From Harmothoe impar (lineage: Eukaryota; Annelida; Polychaeta; Phyllodocida; Polynoidae), in NCBI GenBank assembly GCA_947462335.1, contig OX381705.1:3710703-3774702 (forward strand): 64,000 nucleotides of DNA. Reading direction: 5' to 3'. The translations under genes and the position numbers were made by a program. The notes beneath the pieces are model-generated. The model was not told the origin of the DNA and ran no database searches. It saw only the letters and a list, made by a program, of their open reading frames with translations. Each line of letters starts with the position of its first letter. Position 1 is the stretch's first letter. Positions 47,331 to 60,600 of this stretch are shown here, one piece after another.

Positions 47331-50300
47331 GGTACTCTGTGAAAGACAGCTGTGGTGAGGAAAGATGACATTAAAGTCTAATGACAGTAAAAGAAGTCTG
47401 AAAGAAACAGAAAATATTGTTATTACCATCATGATGATTTGGCCAATATGTGAAATTTCAATAAGCTGATGGGGTTGTTTAGTGCAATCCACAGGATATG
47501 GCCTATATGATTTTGAAATTCAAAGGATACATTATAAAAGTGTAGATATCATTATTAAAATCAGAAAAAGAGCTCATCACTTTTATGAAGGTCATAATGT
47601 GCTAAGAAATAAGACAAGAAGCCAATGTGAACATTGTTATATGAGAGTTAATTACAGAGGCAGGGTTTTATACCTTTAGCTTTTGTATTGAATGTGAAAG
47701 ATTTAAAAGTTAGTTTTTATGTCTACAAATGTACAATGAGGAATGTTAATAAAACGTTTTCTGTGAATTATTATTTGTTGAGCAAAAACTGCAGGTTATA
47801 AAATGTCTCAGACTGCAAGGACTTGGCCTGTTGTATTTTACATATTACACTATTATATCTTTCCCTCTACTTATCTGCTCTTGGTCCTGAAGATTGCAAT
47901 GCACAAGTTAAAACTGGTAAAAAAAACACATGGCCCGGAGGTAAAATACATTATTTTCCGCCCCATAGCTGTGATATCTCTTGCTTCACACAGACTATGC
48001 CTCTGCTCAAGTTGTCACAGACTATGTCTCTGCTTTAGGATATGTGTAGCTAATATTCATCTTTAGGAAAGCATAATGTGCTGCCAAATATTCATGTGTG
48101 ACAACTCTTAGGCAAGAGAGAAACAGTCTGCAGCATCTGCAGATAGCGTGAGTTTCTGCATGTTGTGTATACCAGATCTGTGGCCTCATGGCAATGCTGT
48201 GACAATGAGGTGTTTACTCACAGTGAGTGTACATACATCCACTAGCCATCTTTACATGGATGGGATTTCACCCCAGTTAAATCTTTAGTTATAGTGTGTG
48301 GTGGCTCAACATCACAACTATGTAAATTACTGTGATGTTTGTGTATGACATGCACAAACTGTGACATGTGTGACATCTAACAACCAGCATGGACCTGGTT
48401 GCCATGTATACTAACATTCCACGACTTCCGACATCCTTTGGCAGACTTGGCTGCCACAAGGTGATGGACTCTCTATAGACACATTGTGAGATCTGTTTTC
48501 AGAAACCCATACAGTGACATTGCTTTATCCACCCATGGGAAGTGTGAGAGTGTTTGATTATGGAGGTGCGGTGTGGACGGAGGTGTACAGTGCCCTATAG
48601 AGCTGACCCTACAGGTGTGCCACAAGGACTCTCCCACAACCCATCCACCCCCTCCCCGCTACAAACACACACACACACACACACACACACCACAGCTGCA
48701 GCTACAGTCAGCTGCTTCCACACTCACACACAGCACACAGGATTCCCACATACAAAACATACTTGCGAATGAGGGCTTTGAAAGTCTAAATCCTAATTTC
48801 AGATTTTAGAATTTAAAATGTACTAGAGCATTGTTGTAGTATCCAAAATCTATCTTTTCCATCTTCTGAGTTATTTTTGTTTCAGACAGACTCAAGGTAG
48901 GAAGTGATCCGCTCCCTACCTTAGCTGTGGGGTCCTGACACGACTGTGACATTCCCAAGGTCACCCATGTTGAGCAGAGCCAACATGCATACAATGGTTA
49001 CACCAGAACTCATACAGGAGGTAATGTTAATACCAGGCATCAGGCAAGAACAGTAAGTTTTCAAATAGGAAAAGTTGTCCTGACTCAGACTATGATGTTA
49101 GCATTTATAGAATCATGCCATATGTTGCTTTATAGAAGAAGATCTTCTACATAGATTACAAGACAAGCAGCACATGCATACTATTAGCGGAAAGAGTATG
49201 CAGTGACAGAAGACAGAGAGGTGCCAGTTAAAACATACTGCTGCAATATTTAAAGGCACAGATCTCAGTACCCCTCTGGATACAAGCGATTAGACCTGAC
49301 ACAAGTGCTCAGCCCTATTTATATGGGCGCTGGGGTTTTAAGGTACTCTGTTGCACTACCATCATTTTATCAGGTCAGTATTTTAAAAATCAGTTAACAG
49401 GTGAGAGAGCATAACAACATTCCCTAAATGAGCCCTGAGACCTGCCTTCATTATGCTCCTCCATCTCCAAGCATACAGTGGGGCACTAAGTGCACAGCAA
49501 TGGTCACAATGCAGTAATTCTGAAAGGGAAGAAACATCAAAGGTTGTCCCAATCAGTCAAATGGCACAGGAGCCTGGGTTATATGTGCACTTTGTGACCA
49601 TATTAGGAACATTAGGGTTTTGTTAAAACATTCAATGTGACATTTGTTTAATGCACAGAGAGAAGTAGAGACAGGATTAGGGGCCTTTTAGGATATACAG
49701 ATGCAGGAATGATAAAGACAAAGACAACCCAGTGTGCTCAGCCAAGGGAAGGGACACATGTGCCGAACTAGTCAGGGTAATCACATCTGCCTTCTTGAGA
49801 TAAGGAATAATGATTGCACTCCATGACAATATTGGGAGAATTATTCTTTTTTTTATTGCTTATTAAGGTGTAGATACAGAAACCCAAACCCAATCATCCT
49901 TTGGAGATATATGGCTCCATTAACAGTATACTGATGCCCATACTATGCCTTGGTGCCCCCACATTTAATGTTAAACTGCTCAGTGCCATCAATGTACATG
50001 GTCAGGGTCTACCAAATACCTTTAGTTGTAGTTGTTAACATGTGCTATCCCACAACAGGTATATTTAGCGCTGCTTATGGATCCCCTCACACATTGCATG
50101 TATAGCTATTTGTAATTCTCTACACACCCACAAGACACTGTCATGCTATCCTAAAGTTGCTGGGAGCTGCCAACGTAGACAGACCATCTGTAACACAAAC
50201 AGGAATAGTAGCACCTGCAGGCAGCTGAAATGCACTTAATCCTGTAAGGATGGCATGATGCCTTAATGCATCATCCTCTTGATAGTTGCGATGCATGAAG

Positions 50301-51650
50301 GCAGCGCTGGCGAAAAACTCGCCAGGGCTGCATTCATGCATCATGACAATAAGTTTGTCCACTGTATCTCAAAAAGTATTTTACCTTTCAAATCAAGGTG
50401 AGCAAGGTATACAAACCTGCCAATATGTTGTTCAATAAAATAGTAACAGTATACTTATGTTTAAAAAAAAGAAAAAGCACTGTTGACTTGCAAAGACTCC
50501 TACAATTAGGGGTCTTTTCCAAAATGGCTAATTAATTCAAATGAAGTTAAATTGTTGTGACAGTGTTGCCATCTGTCTGAGTGTGATGAATGGTGAGGTG
50601 TTAATTAACACAGAATGGGGTCTTTGACATGTGAGACTTGTCAGGAAACAGGATGTGTAGGGGGTGACGTCCCTGAAGAGGGGTGGGGGGCGTGGAAGAC
50701 GAGCAACATCTGGGGAGAGCAGAGGCAGTAAAGAAGAACAGAAGAGAAAAAGAAGAGGAGGAGGTGAGAAAGCAAGGTGGGTCTAAATTAGTCCCTAGAC
50801 CCAAGCTTAATCATAATTAATAATTTCATTTTCCATGAAAAATCAATACTTTATTCACAAAAGTTCAATACAGGGTGTAAACAATAAAAAAACTAAAAAT
50901 CTATTGATACAGTGCAAGCAGCAGCCCATTAAGGATGCTCCCCAACAAGGCCCTTCCCCCAGAAGGGCCTTGTGTTAATGACCTTTGTGTCTCTGTAAGG
51001 ACATCTTCCTACAATTCATTTCAATAATACAGTTGCTACTTCCTTCCCACTGGCTGATGGGATACCTCACAACCCTACAACAAAATCTTCTGCGGCTCTC
51101 ATGGAAGTAGAAAACTCTTTAATCCTTTAAGGGTGGCATAATGCATCATTGCATCATGCCCTTGGCGTGATTGCAGCCATGGCAAATAACTTGCTAGTGC
51201 TGCATTCAAGCATCATGCCAACCCTATGGGGTTGAGACACTGCTGTAGAGTCAACATGATCCACCAATGCAGCAGCAGCAAGTTACTCATCGAGGCTACA
51301 TTGGTGCATGCATGAACAAAAATTGTTGCTATTTGTAAAACTTGTAGCCATCCACATGAAATATAGTACTGCATTAATTTTGATTAATACAAATATTTAA
51401 CTTTTGGTCCTTGCTTCGAAATCACTTTTCCATACTCGTCAGCATTGGCATTGATTTTGTATTTGGAATATTGTATTTGGCACATTGTGAACCTATCAGC
51501 ATCCATATCAATGAGACAAATGAACCTTTGGCAAACCTTCCTTGCAGCCTTGGATATGATAAATTGCTTGATCAGATCCCTCAGGTACTTCTTTTTAAAT
51601 TGCATCATGAACTTTAACATCCAACCAACCTCCACCTTTCCCTGACCTTT
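47330..51650. other. Intergenic stretch, no gene recognised
   Basis: It holds the mirrored CA block at 48.55-48.74 kb, a TGCAGC hairpin at 50.27-50.35 kb and another at 51.14-51.31 kb. A perfect 11-bp stem ACAAGGCCCTT / AAGGGCCTTGT lies at 50945-50973. Confidence 0.4.
48540..48740 (-). repeat. Mirror copy of the 30.6-kb CA-repeat block
   Basis: CCCTATAGAGCTGACCC, (CA)n at about 48666-48690, then CACAGCTGCAGCTACAGTCA and GCTGCTTCCACAC: the reverse complement of the block at 30640-30810. Confidence 0.65.
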
Positions 51651-51659
51651 TCTCCTGCA

Positions 51660-51990
51660 CTGAGATACAAGCTGCATTCAACGTGTCAGAAGCCTTCCCC
51701 AATCAATCCCCCAAAATTCAAATCAAATGAATGTTTAAGATTGCAGAGTGCCCAGATTATTGATCATCATACTTTGTGTTTCTCATGGTGACCACCTTTG
51801 TTCCCTTTTGAAATGAAATCCAGATGGTGAATTAAAAACTACTGGGAAAAGATGAATTGACAGAAATGGGCTTGTTTTTCTGCATGGCATGCCACCATGT
51901 CTTGTTGTCCATTGATCTGCCATTCAAATTATAACTTGTGATGCATGGCGATTGCCCAAGAAACAGAGAATGACCCTAGCAAATATGCCT
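51660..51990 (-). other. Conserved non-coding element, copy 3 (inverted)
   Basis: Read on the minus strand it gives CATGCATCACAAGTTATAAT, ACCATCTGGATTTCATTTCA and TGGTCACCATGAGAAACACA, matching copies 1 and 2 at 21 and 27 kb. Confidence 0.65.
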
Positions 51991-52269
51991 TTGAGATATT
52001 TTACATCATGCGCTCAGGAGGTTCATTATTGGCCAAATTAATCTAAATAGCAGTGGTTTAGATAATAACATCATCACAGTTTGTTATGCAATTTGAAATA
52101 ATCATTTTAGATTTCCACATTATAGACTGACATGCACACAATAAGCCATGGTTGATCCTAGTCTGTTTTTGGTTTGTTCAATCATATGGTACTAAGGTTC
52201 ACAAAACTCATATATGAGAAATACCTGAGCAGCTTGAGCTGAATGATGATTCTTTTTATTCCAACGGCC

Positions 52270-52870
52270 AAGAATTTCTCAATAATTCTGCAAGTCACAG
52301 TTCTGCAATGCGCAATGCTATCCATTTACTCTATAGGGTCCCAAGAGGGGTGATCCAAAGACACAAACAAGTGGTTCAAATTCCAGATTAATATCATAGT
52401 GACTGAGTTAGTCAAAGAAATTGGGCCCTTGACTCTATGACTCACAATTAAAAAAAAAAAAAAGTAGGTTCTCAGTCTTCTGCAAGTTACAATTCAGCAA
52501 TGAGTAATGCTATTGTTTTGCCCTTTAGGCTCCTGATAGACAGGATCAGGAGGCACAAACTAATGGTTTAGATGCCAAATTTATATCATAGTGACTGAAC
52601 ATTTCCAACAAATTCGAGTTCTGCAAGTTACAGCTCCGCAACAAGTACTCTTATTCACTTGCCCTTTGGGATCATTAAAGACAAGACCCAAAGACACAGA
52701 CTAATGGTGCACACGCTGGATGAATGTTATAGTGACTGAGTATTTTGAAAGAATTAGAAATTTAATATTTTCGTTCTGAAGAGTCGTACAATCTTTCACT
52801 AATTCTACAAGTTCTGAGTCTTCTGCGAGTTACAGCTTGGTAACAAATAATGCTATCTTATTGCTCTTTT
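52270..52870 (+). repeat. Four diverged tandem copies, ~140-200 bp each
   Basis: Each copy starts TTCTGCAAGTTACAG-like (about 52287, 52478, 52618, 52822). The first three continue to ATCATAGTGACTGAG or ATAGTGACTGA; the fourth lacks this end. Confidence 0.6.
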
Positions 52871-53059
52871 AGATCTTAGTTGAGAATGTGAAAGGTTAGC
52901 TGGATATAAAAGTTTACAGGTCTGCCTTAGCTTTCTGTGGATTTGTTAGTACACCCTATTATGAAGTAACGTTCAAACAGACCAATCGTAATTTGAAGCT
53001 GTACAAAGGTAGTTTCTTCTTCGTGACTGAAAGGCTGTTGTACAGTTATGACACATCAT

Positions 53060-53640
53060 GCTGCATGTCATATTTCTATTGTGGTGTGCTGCTGTGATCC
53101 TTCATGTCCACAAGTAGTCTGCTTTCCTGACATGTTATAACTTATATGAACATACCAGAGACCGCTGTGCCTACTTTGAGCTGCTGGTAATGGAAACTTA
53201 GAGGTGCCGCCTGTGCCACTGCAGTAACAGTAACATGCACAGGCAACTGACATGCACTGTATGGGGTACACACAGGGCTAGGCTAGATCTAAGGGTAAGC
53301 TGCATGTTCCCACTGTGATGTGCTGGTGTGTCGGTAGGATCCGTCATGCTATGTTTTACAGTTATGACACATCGTGGTGCATACTGCATGTCATGTTCTC
53401 ACTGTGATGGGTTGGTGTGCTGGTAGGATCCTTCATGAACACAAGAAGCCTGCTTTACTAACATGTTATAACTATCTTAAACATGCTAGACACTGCCGTG
53501 ACATCCCTCAGTTAGTGGTAGCTGATAACTTTAAGGAGCCGCCTGTGCCGCTACAGCAATAGTAACATGTACATGCAGCTGACATGCACTGTATGAGGCA
53601 CACACAGGGCTAGGGTTCAAGAAGATCTAAGGGTAGACCT
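53060..53640 (+). repeat. Two tandem copies of a ~325-bp unit
   Basis: ATCCTTCATG..CACAAG, CTGACATGTTATAACT, GCCGCCTGTGCC, AGTAACATG and CTGACATGCACTGTATG recur at a spacing of about 326 bp, with a partial third start near 53310. A related stretch lies at 46430-46560. Confidence 0.65.
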
Positions 53641-53699
53641 GGGCTAGAGTTCAGAGAGATGAAGATCTAAGAGGAGAATAACCTCAGGGAGCTTCTTAG

Positions 53700-56600
53700 G
53701 TAGTGACCCTAAGCAGACACACCTGCAGTAGTCTTTCCTTGATTCATTCAGAAAACAATACAACAGCATGTCCTCATTGAAACGGTGGGGGGACAGTTGT
53801 GGGTAAAAGGGGGATAGGCAGAATAAGCAAAAGGTAATTGTATTGGCATTTAGTGAGTTAGAAAAGAAGATCAGAATGATAATTAATATTATGCAATCTC
53901 ATGGTATCATGCAATCTGTTCATGGCCTGCCATGCATATGATATCTCTGTACTTAAGTATCTTGCACACTTGCATCTTGAGTAGATATACAGGAATGCAA
54001 GCAATATACCAAATATGGGTCCTCAGCTGAGTTGATGGTTAGTTTCATTACAATTTCTGATAAGCACATATTGGGGGGGGGGGGAACTGTAAAGCCTTTT
54101 AAAAGGTTCTGTAGTTACTTTGATACTGGGACTGTAGGACTAGAGACTGTCCAGAGACGGTCTAAATATCTAACTACTAGTATACTCCCTTCTAATCCTT
54201 CCCCTAAACACTTGAATAGAAGAGCACTTAGAGGCTTGTCGGGAAAGTATGAATAATAAAGGGAGCTATGTGATGTGGTCTGTGAGGTGGGGAATCGTGA
54301 TGAATCTTAATCCCGGTAAGCTCCCAATCTGCTGAAAGTAGGGACTTTGGTACTTAAAGAGTGTGCCTTCCTTGATGTATATGGGGCTGAATTAGGATTA
54401 GTCAGAATCCCATCATAAATCATGTCCTGAGGATTTCTGTAATGAAAGGCAACTACAATTTATATTTATATAAGTCTTTTTTTTCTATCTCCTAATTCTT
54501 GAGCTGAGACTACAACACTGGATATTATGCATAAATGATTAGTGAGTGTGGAGGACACTGCTAGTCATTAAAGTATGCAGTCTTTTGTGTGAGAGCCATT
54601 GTTTGGGCTGGATGGATGTGAACATATAGACAGATCCTGCTAGATAACCTCAGGCAAATACCCCAGTAAGAAACAAATGTGATGGGACAAACAAAAAGAT
54701 GGCAAATAGTTTTCTGACTTTAATGTTTTGTAACTTTTAAAAGTCAAGAGGCTTCAGGCCTCACATAGCTAATGGATTCTGCTTTATATATATTCAGTCC
54801 AATGTATTATTGCTACAGATATGCATCTTCACTGTTTGACCTGCTGGCCCCTTGTCCCACACTGTCCCTACCAGCATGAAGTTGTCGAACTGGGAGGTGA
54901 ATCTCCCATTACTATAGTTAGGACTGGACTTTACTATAGTACACCCTGTCACCATCCATTTTCTTAACAAGGTCCAATCCATTTTCATTTCTTATTTCAT
55001 GTCTCATTATCTTATTTATAGCACTAGGAAGATTTGCAGGTGAACACCATGCTGACAGCTCTGCGGTTTCCTGTATCTTGTTTCACCATTGTGGTTGTGT
55101 AGTTTGGCAATGTATGTCTCTTTTCTGTACTGATTTAACCTTGCTTACATGCAAGTATATAATATAAACCAAAGTAATTCAGAGCTGCACACTTGAGATA
55201 ACAAATACCATTGGCAAATTCAATATCATTATTGAATTCTACTCAATGAGCAGTTACCCTAGACCATAGAACTACATCTAACCGTTTCTTGTCCTTTCGT
55301 ACTGTAGGACTTGGACATTGCCAGCTATTGACATTATGATTTCTTCCCTGCAAGATACATTTAAATGATGAGTTTCATGTTAGATTTCACATAAATCTAT
55401 GAATGTCTTTAGTAGTAATATTGTGGACTCGATGGATGTGAACATATTCACAGATCCTACTAGATAACATCACCCCTGCAGTGTCTCTATTAAATGGTAC
55501 ATGACACCAAAGTCATAAAACAATGTGCTGTGACCAACATCCAACGATCCTAGATCTATTATTAAAGTTTTACATAATTTGGGGATTCTGTAGATGCCTG
55601 GATGATCTTGCCACAAGACACTGGCTCCTGTTGGTTAAAGGCTACACAACTCCAACATTAATAACAATACACCCGACCTTACAGAGACAATCCTAGATCC
55701 ATTTTTAAAGGTCTTCAGAGGCTGTAGGCAGGTCCTGAGGTTACAAGGAGGAGGCTGCAAAGTAACAAGACACTTCCTCCTGTTGGTGCTAACAATGTCT
55801 CCCAACATCCTGCCTCCAGTCTATTTACAGATGTGGAATCGGTAGCGCTGATAGAGGTGGTTGTATGGGTGTACACAGCCTACAGTGTCTAATGAACAGT
55901 GTGAGGGTGAACATTGCATATTGAATTCAACCTGATTCAGCACAACCTAACATGTTTTAAAAGTACACATACCAGGTGGGTTGCCTCCTGAGTACCCGGT
56001 AGCCGTAAGATGGAACTTGTTTGCCTCATCAGGAATAGAGATCTACAGTCATGGTCATGGCTGTTTCAAATTTTTTTCTGGTGCCCTCCTTTTATCTGTT
56101 CAGATGATAAAGTCAGTCTGAAAAAGGCCTGTGGTAAATGCATACTATGAAGGTGTAAAAATGGGATCTCTCTTTTTCTCATTTTCCCATCCCTCTCTCT
56201 GGGTGGTGATGGTAATGTGGCTTCTATATTTTTTTATTTCTCAGTTTATACACCTTCACAAATCAATTCATTTTATAAATACACCGAGAAATACTGACTA
56301 ATGGGAGTTTTTGTCATTTGTACTGAAACACAATCCTGTAACTTCACTTAAGAGTGGTCATCTGCAGTCTTATTTGCAACAGCAATGCCATGCTCGAATT
56401 ATTTTATCTAAGCCGTGGGCCAGATAAGAAAATGTACATACATTACAATTAGAAATGAAAAACAGGAAAGGAATAAGACTGGGAGGTTGAAAACATCCGT
56501 TGTGTCTGTCACTTACCACTGCAGGCGGGTGGTGGTTTTTGTGTATATGGTATCTCATGCCTTTACTTCCCTTTTTGTAGACCATACACATGGGGTTGTG

Positions 56601-57200
56601 CTTTAACGCTAGAACTCATACCTATACTCGGCAAAGAACATTGTTGAAGTAATGCCCAAGGGATAGTTCATAACCTTATCACCAGACGGAACATGCATAG
56701 GTTCACCTTTTTCACCCTTGTATATTTTGAGTGGCGCTGTGGTTGTCCTGGTTTATATGTGTTTAGGTGTAGGTGTAAGAAGTACCAGCGGGAAAACAAT
56801 GTAGACAATCATGTAGACATGCTAGAGAGGGTTTGGGTAGGGGGAGGTTTCGGCCCAATGGAAGGATGCTGGTTTTCACCAGACAAGCCACATAAAGATC
56901 ACGCCAGGACAAATATAACTTGACCCTTGTTGTCGATATTTTTTATTGCATAGGGACGTCAAGGTCAGGCCATGCGAGAGGAGAAGGAGAGGGTGGGAGA
57001 TGTAAAATTGCATTAATTACGTAGGGTGAACTGTGGTGCAATCATTGACAGTAAATCCAGTGAATTCACCTGTGGGCCTTATATGATAGAAGCAACTGGT
57101 AGACAGCTCCTGTAACTGTCCCTTTGTACCACCTGCTGAAAAGCTCTCCTTCTCTTTGGGAAATAACACCTTATTGAGCAGTTTCTAAGGTAACCTGATG
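53700..57200. other. Intergenic stretch, no intact gene
   Basis: It holds the third GACTGGACTT element (54880-54970), a direct repeat of 35.34-35.48 kb at 55650-55820 and a FReD exon remnant at 55973. Nothing else is supported. Confidence 0.4.
55973..56045 (-). pseudogene. Remnant of a FReD exon
   Basis: On the minus strand, SIPDEANKFHLTATGYSGGN then PPG is followed by donor G|gtatgtgta. This matches the last quarter of the FReD exon at 40803-41070 (DEANKFRLTATGYSRGTPPG, same phase and donor). The rest of the exon is absent, so it is a broken copy. Confidence 0.65.
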
Positions 57201-57214
57201 AGCCTCCCCACTCT

Positions 57215-57400
57215 ACAGATGTCAGAGCAGCTCACAGAGCAGCTCACAGAGGAGGCCACAGAGTAGTTTCCTTACACACAGATCAGCTCACAGTGTGACG
57301 TCCGTGCTAACACAGGTAAAACATCAGAGAAAGCTGCTTGTCAATAGACGCTGTGACGCATTCACATCTCACCCAGGCCACACAGACAGATGACAATGAC
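57215..57400 (-). other. Conserved 3' flanking block, arm B
   Basis: Reverse-complement partner of 18580-18760; it holds GAGCAGCTCACAGAGGAGGC and GTGTGACGTCCGTGCTAACA. Confidence 0.55.
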
Positions 57401-57660
57401 GTAGCTCCTTCTTCACTTTCACTCCTATTGACTCCCCCAGGTGGAAGCTCTTGTTGTGTGGCTACTAATGGTAGACTGCTAACACAGGCTAAGAGTTGGC
57501 TGTCGAGAAGTAGTGTTGGGTGCCAAGATGGGAAAATAGCTGCCAAGTAGTCTATCATCAATATTAAATACAATCCGCTAATTGTTGAGTGTAGACTTGG
57601 TCAAGGTGATGAGCTGGTTGATAAGGTGTAGGGTCAGTTGTCAAGGTGAAGAGTTGGTTG

Positions 57661-60600
57661 TCAAGGCAGCTTGTTGGTTGTCAGGTTCAGCTGGCTGATG
57701 TGCAGTGATCCCCTATCATCACCCAGACTGGGTTGATGCTGTATGACATCCAAGAGTGGCGCTGACACCTGCAAAAGAAAGGTGAATATGATGTAAATCA
57801 ATCTTCTACCGGCAGACATGCAGCTCAGAGTGGGACATACACAAGTAGGGGGTCATACATAATTGACTTGTAAGGCAGGGAGAGGGGTTTTCTGAAAACA
57901 ACACTCGATGGGCCAGCTACTTGGAAAGCCAAGATAAAAGCACTTGGGACAAAAGGCGTGTGGTGTAAAAGGTGATATCAGAGTGATATCAGAGTAATAG
58001 CAAAGTACTAATATATGAGTTACTTGGTATCAGGTTAAGAAAATGCATCAAGAAGAGCTGCATTTTGATTCAATCATTATTTTTGATGCAGATGAATAGA
58101 TGTAAGAGGTCTGAATGTACAGAATGTATGTATAAAGGATATTTCATACTTTTTGTTTGAGTTCTAACAGATGTACTTCAGCTTCTCAATGTAACATGAG
58201 CACTTCCTTTTGAAGGGATCAGAAAGCCTTGAAAATGGTCTTTCTTTAGTTTGAATGCAGCTTTTAATCTTGTCAAAATATCAAAAGTGGTCTGAGAATG
58301 TTAAGGAATTCAGGCAAAAAAGGCATTTCAATGTAGTATGAACGATTCAGTTTGAAGCCTTATAAACTGCTAAAGAAGTATTGAAATTCACAAAGGGAGG
58401 AAAATACAATGTACTTCAAAGTAGCTCAGGGGCACATGAATTACACGGTGCTGAAATCATCTGTTGAGTCTCAGATATGAACATTTGTGAGCTTGTCAAT
58501 AGTCTTACACTAAATAGCTGTATTCCTGCACAAGTCGCAATGGCTTCTCCTTAAAAGCAGAAGCTGTTCGAAAGTATATGTCCATTTATTGTGTACAAGT
58601 ATGTGGTCTACATGGCGTAATTAGCTTTTCTTATGGATATGATACCTACTTAGGGTTGGGGGGTTGATATTTGGCCCTTACATGACCCTTTGACCTACTA
58701 ATCAATACTAATCCTACATCAACCTCGGGCCCGGTCTGCTCGGATGGTCAGGCCTGAAGGTAGTGTAGTCTGCAATACCCACGGCCACTAGCGTTGTGGG
58801 TATAGGATCCAAGTGTCAAGAAAGCTTTGGAAATGTGGTACCATTTGCGAGGTGACTTTCCTTGGCATTCCCCTGGCCTTAATATGGAACATACAGACTC
58901 ATAAATTAAAAAGTAATATCTTATACATGTTTACTATAATCGATTCATAAATTGAATCATGGATGGTGTATCATTTCCACACAATCAGGCACTTTGATGG
59001 ATGTAGTCTGTATAGAGGGAGATGATATGCAGCCCCTTCAAAACCGCTATTGATTGGTCTAGACATGGTTATAATTACCCCTATGTACATTTCACCTATC
59101 CAATTAAGGCCGATTAGTAGGATAACCAGCCACTCATAGCCTGTATTGATTGGGTGTAGAAATCTACATGATTGATAGGGGTAGGCACAACCAGTAGAAA
59201 ACTGACCGCTCTGTCCGTAACTCTCAGACAGCCCTAGGCCCCATCTGAGAGTTACAGCCGTAACTAGGCTGAAGGATGAGCAGCGCTCTCATTGGTCAAT
59301 AATGAGATACCTAGGCTACCTCAATTATGCTATAGAAAAAACAATTGTCCTAAGAAACTGGCCTAATTTTATGTTGTTGCAACACTAATGGATTTTATAA
59401 GTATTTTCTGTAAGGACCAGTACAAACTCAAAAAAAGGAAATAAACATCAATACTACATAGCTGAAGCTAAATCAGCCCATACAAGGCAATCTGACTTTG
59501 AGCACAACCTTTTATAGCGAATCTCAACTCGTGAGTAGTTAATGAAATGAAGTATTTGTCAGGCAATTGACCATGGGTCTTTTTACTGGACAACCACTGC
59601 TGCTGGTCTGTCGACTTCTTGAGTTCTTTGTGAAACACGTCCATGTAGTAATAACTAGATAAATATCTAATTGTGCACCAATGCTGATACCTCCATCTGT
59701 AACTTCCTGTGTCTACCTGCCATCTCAGGTAGTTATCTAAGCAGCAGGATTCAATATCAAGTTGTCTGTTTTGTTAAAAGAGTGTTTCAGGCTGTCATGT
59801 AAAGACAAGGATAGAGCAATTTTATTTCAATTGCAGACGAATGCTGGGACACCTCTTGATACTTCACAAATATGTTGGTCGTGGGGAATATTTATATTGA
59901 ACAGAACTGTTATAATTTGTATGGTGTCCAAGAGATGTTTGATTTGGTACCATCCAATGCTGCATTTGTATTATCACTGTACATCACACAACATGGTTAG
60001 GTTAAGTCGTACATTTATTCTGCCATAGGAGCGTGTGCCCCATGGGTTCCATCAGTTTACCACATGTGATTAAGTTAGAGTCTATTTAGGATGTACATTG
60101 ACTTCAAATACTGCACAATCTAATTGCAGATGCAGTCTTCTTGAACATGTGGCAATTGTCAGTGTGTATGTTGGATATAGAATGGGACATTATTATCACA
60201 CAGTGACAAGGATGAACGTGTGTATTTTCACACACAGTTTTGTCTTGTCTGCTATACACTGGTTGTTTATCAGTGTATGCGGCCCATACCATCAACACAT
60301 ACTTTAATTAGGGTCTTAACTATGATGATGCTGTTAACCAGATTAACCAGGGAGGTGGTGCTGGTAGCCATCGTTAGTAACCGTGTTAAGTTGGTGTATA
60401 ACTATGTTAGTGCTGCCCTCTGACACCCAGACTAGGTAAAATCATATTACATGGAAGACGGAATTAGGTACTGAAAAACTGGAGGAATGCAGCGTGTTAT
60501 CCCAACTACCAGCCCACTCTAGACTTTTTAGCATTTATGACTCAGGGGTTCTTCATAATGGGTCCTGTATTGGGTCCTCTATCAAACTAATAAACTTTTA

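Noticed and set aside
50945..50973. Perfect 11-bp stem as a histone-type or rho-independent terminator
   Set aside because: No histone gene or transcript ends here, and the loop and flanks do not match the histone stem-loop; recorded only as a hairpin.
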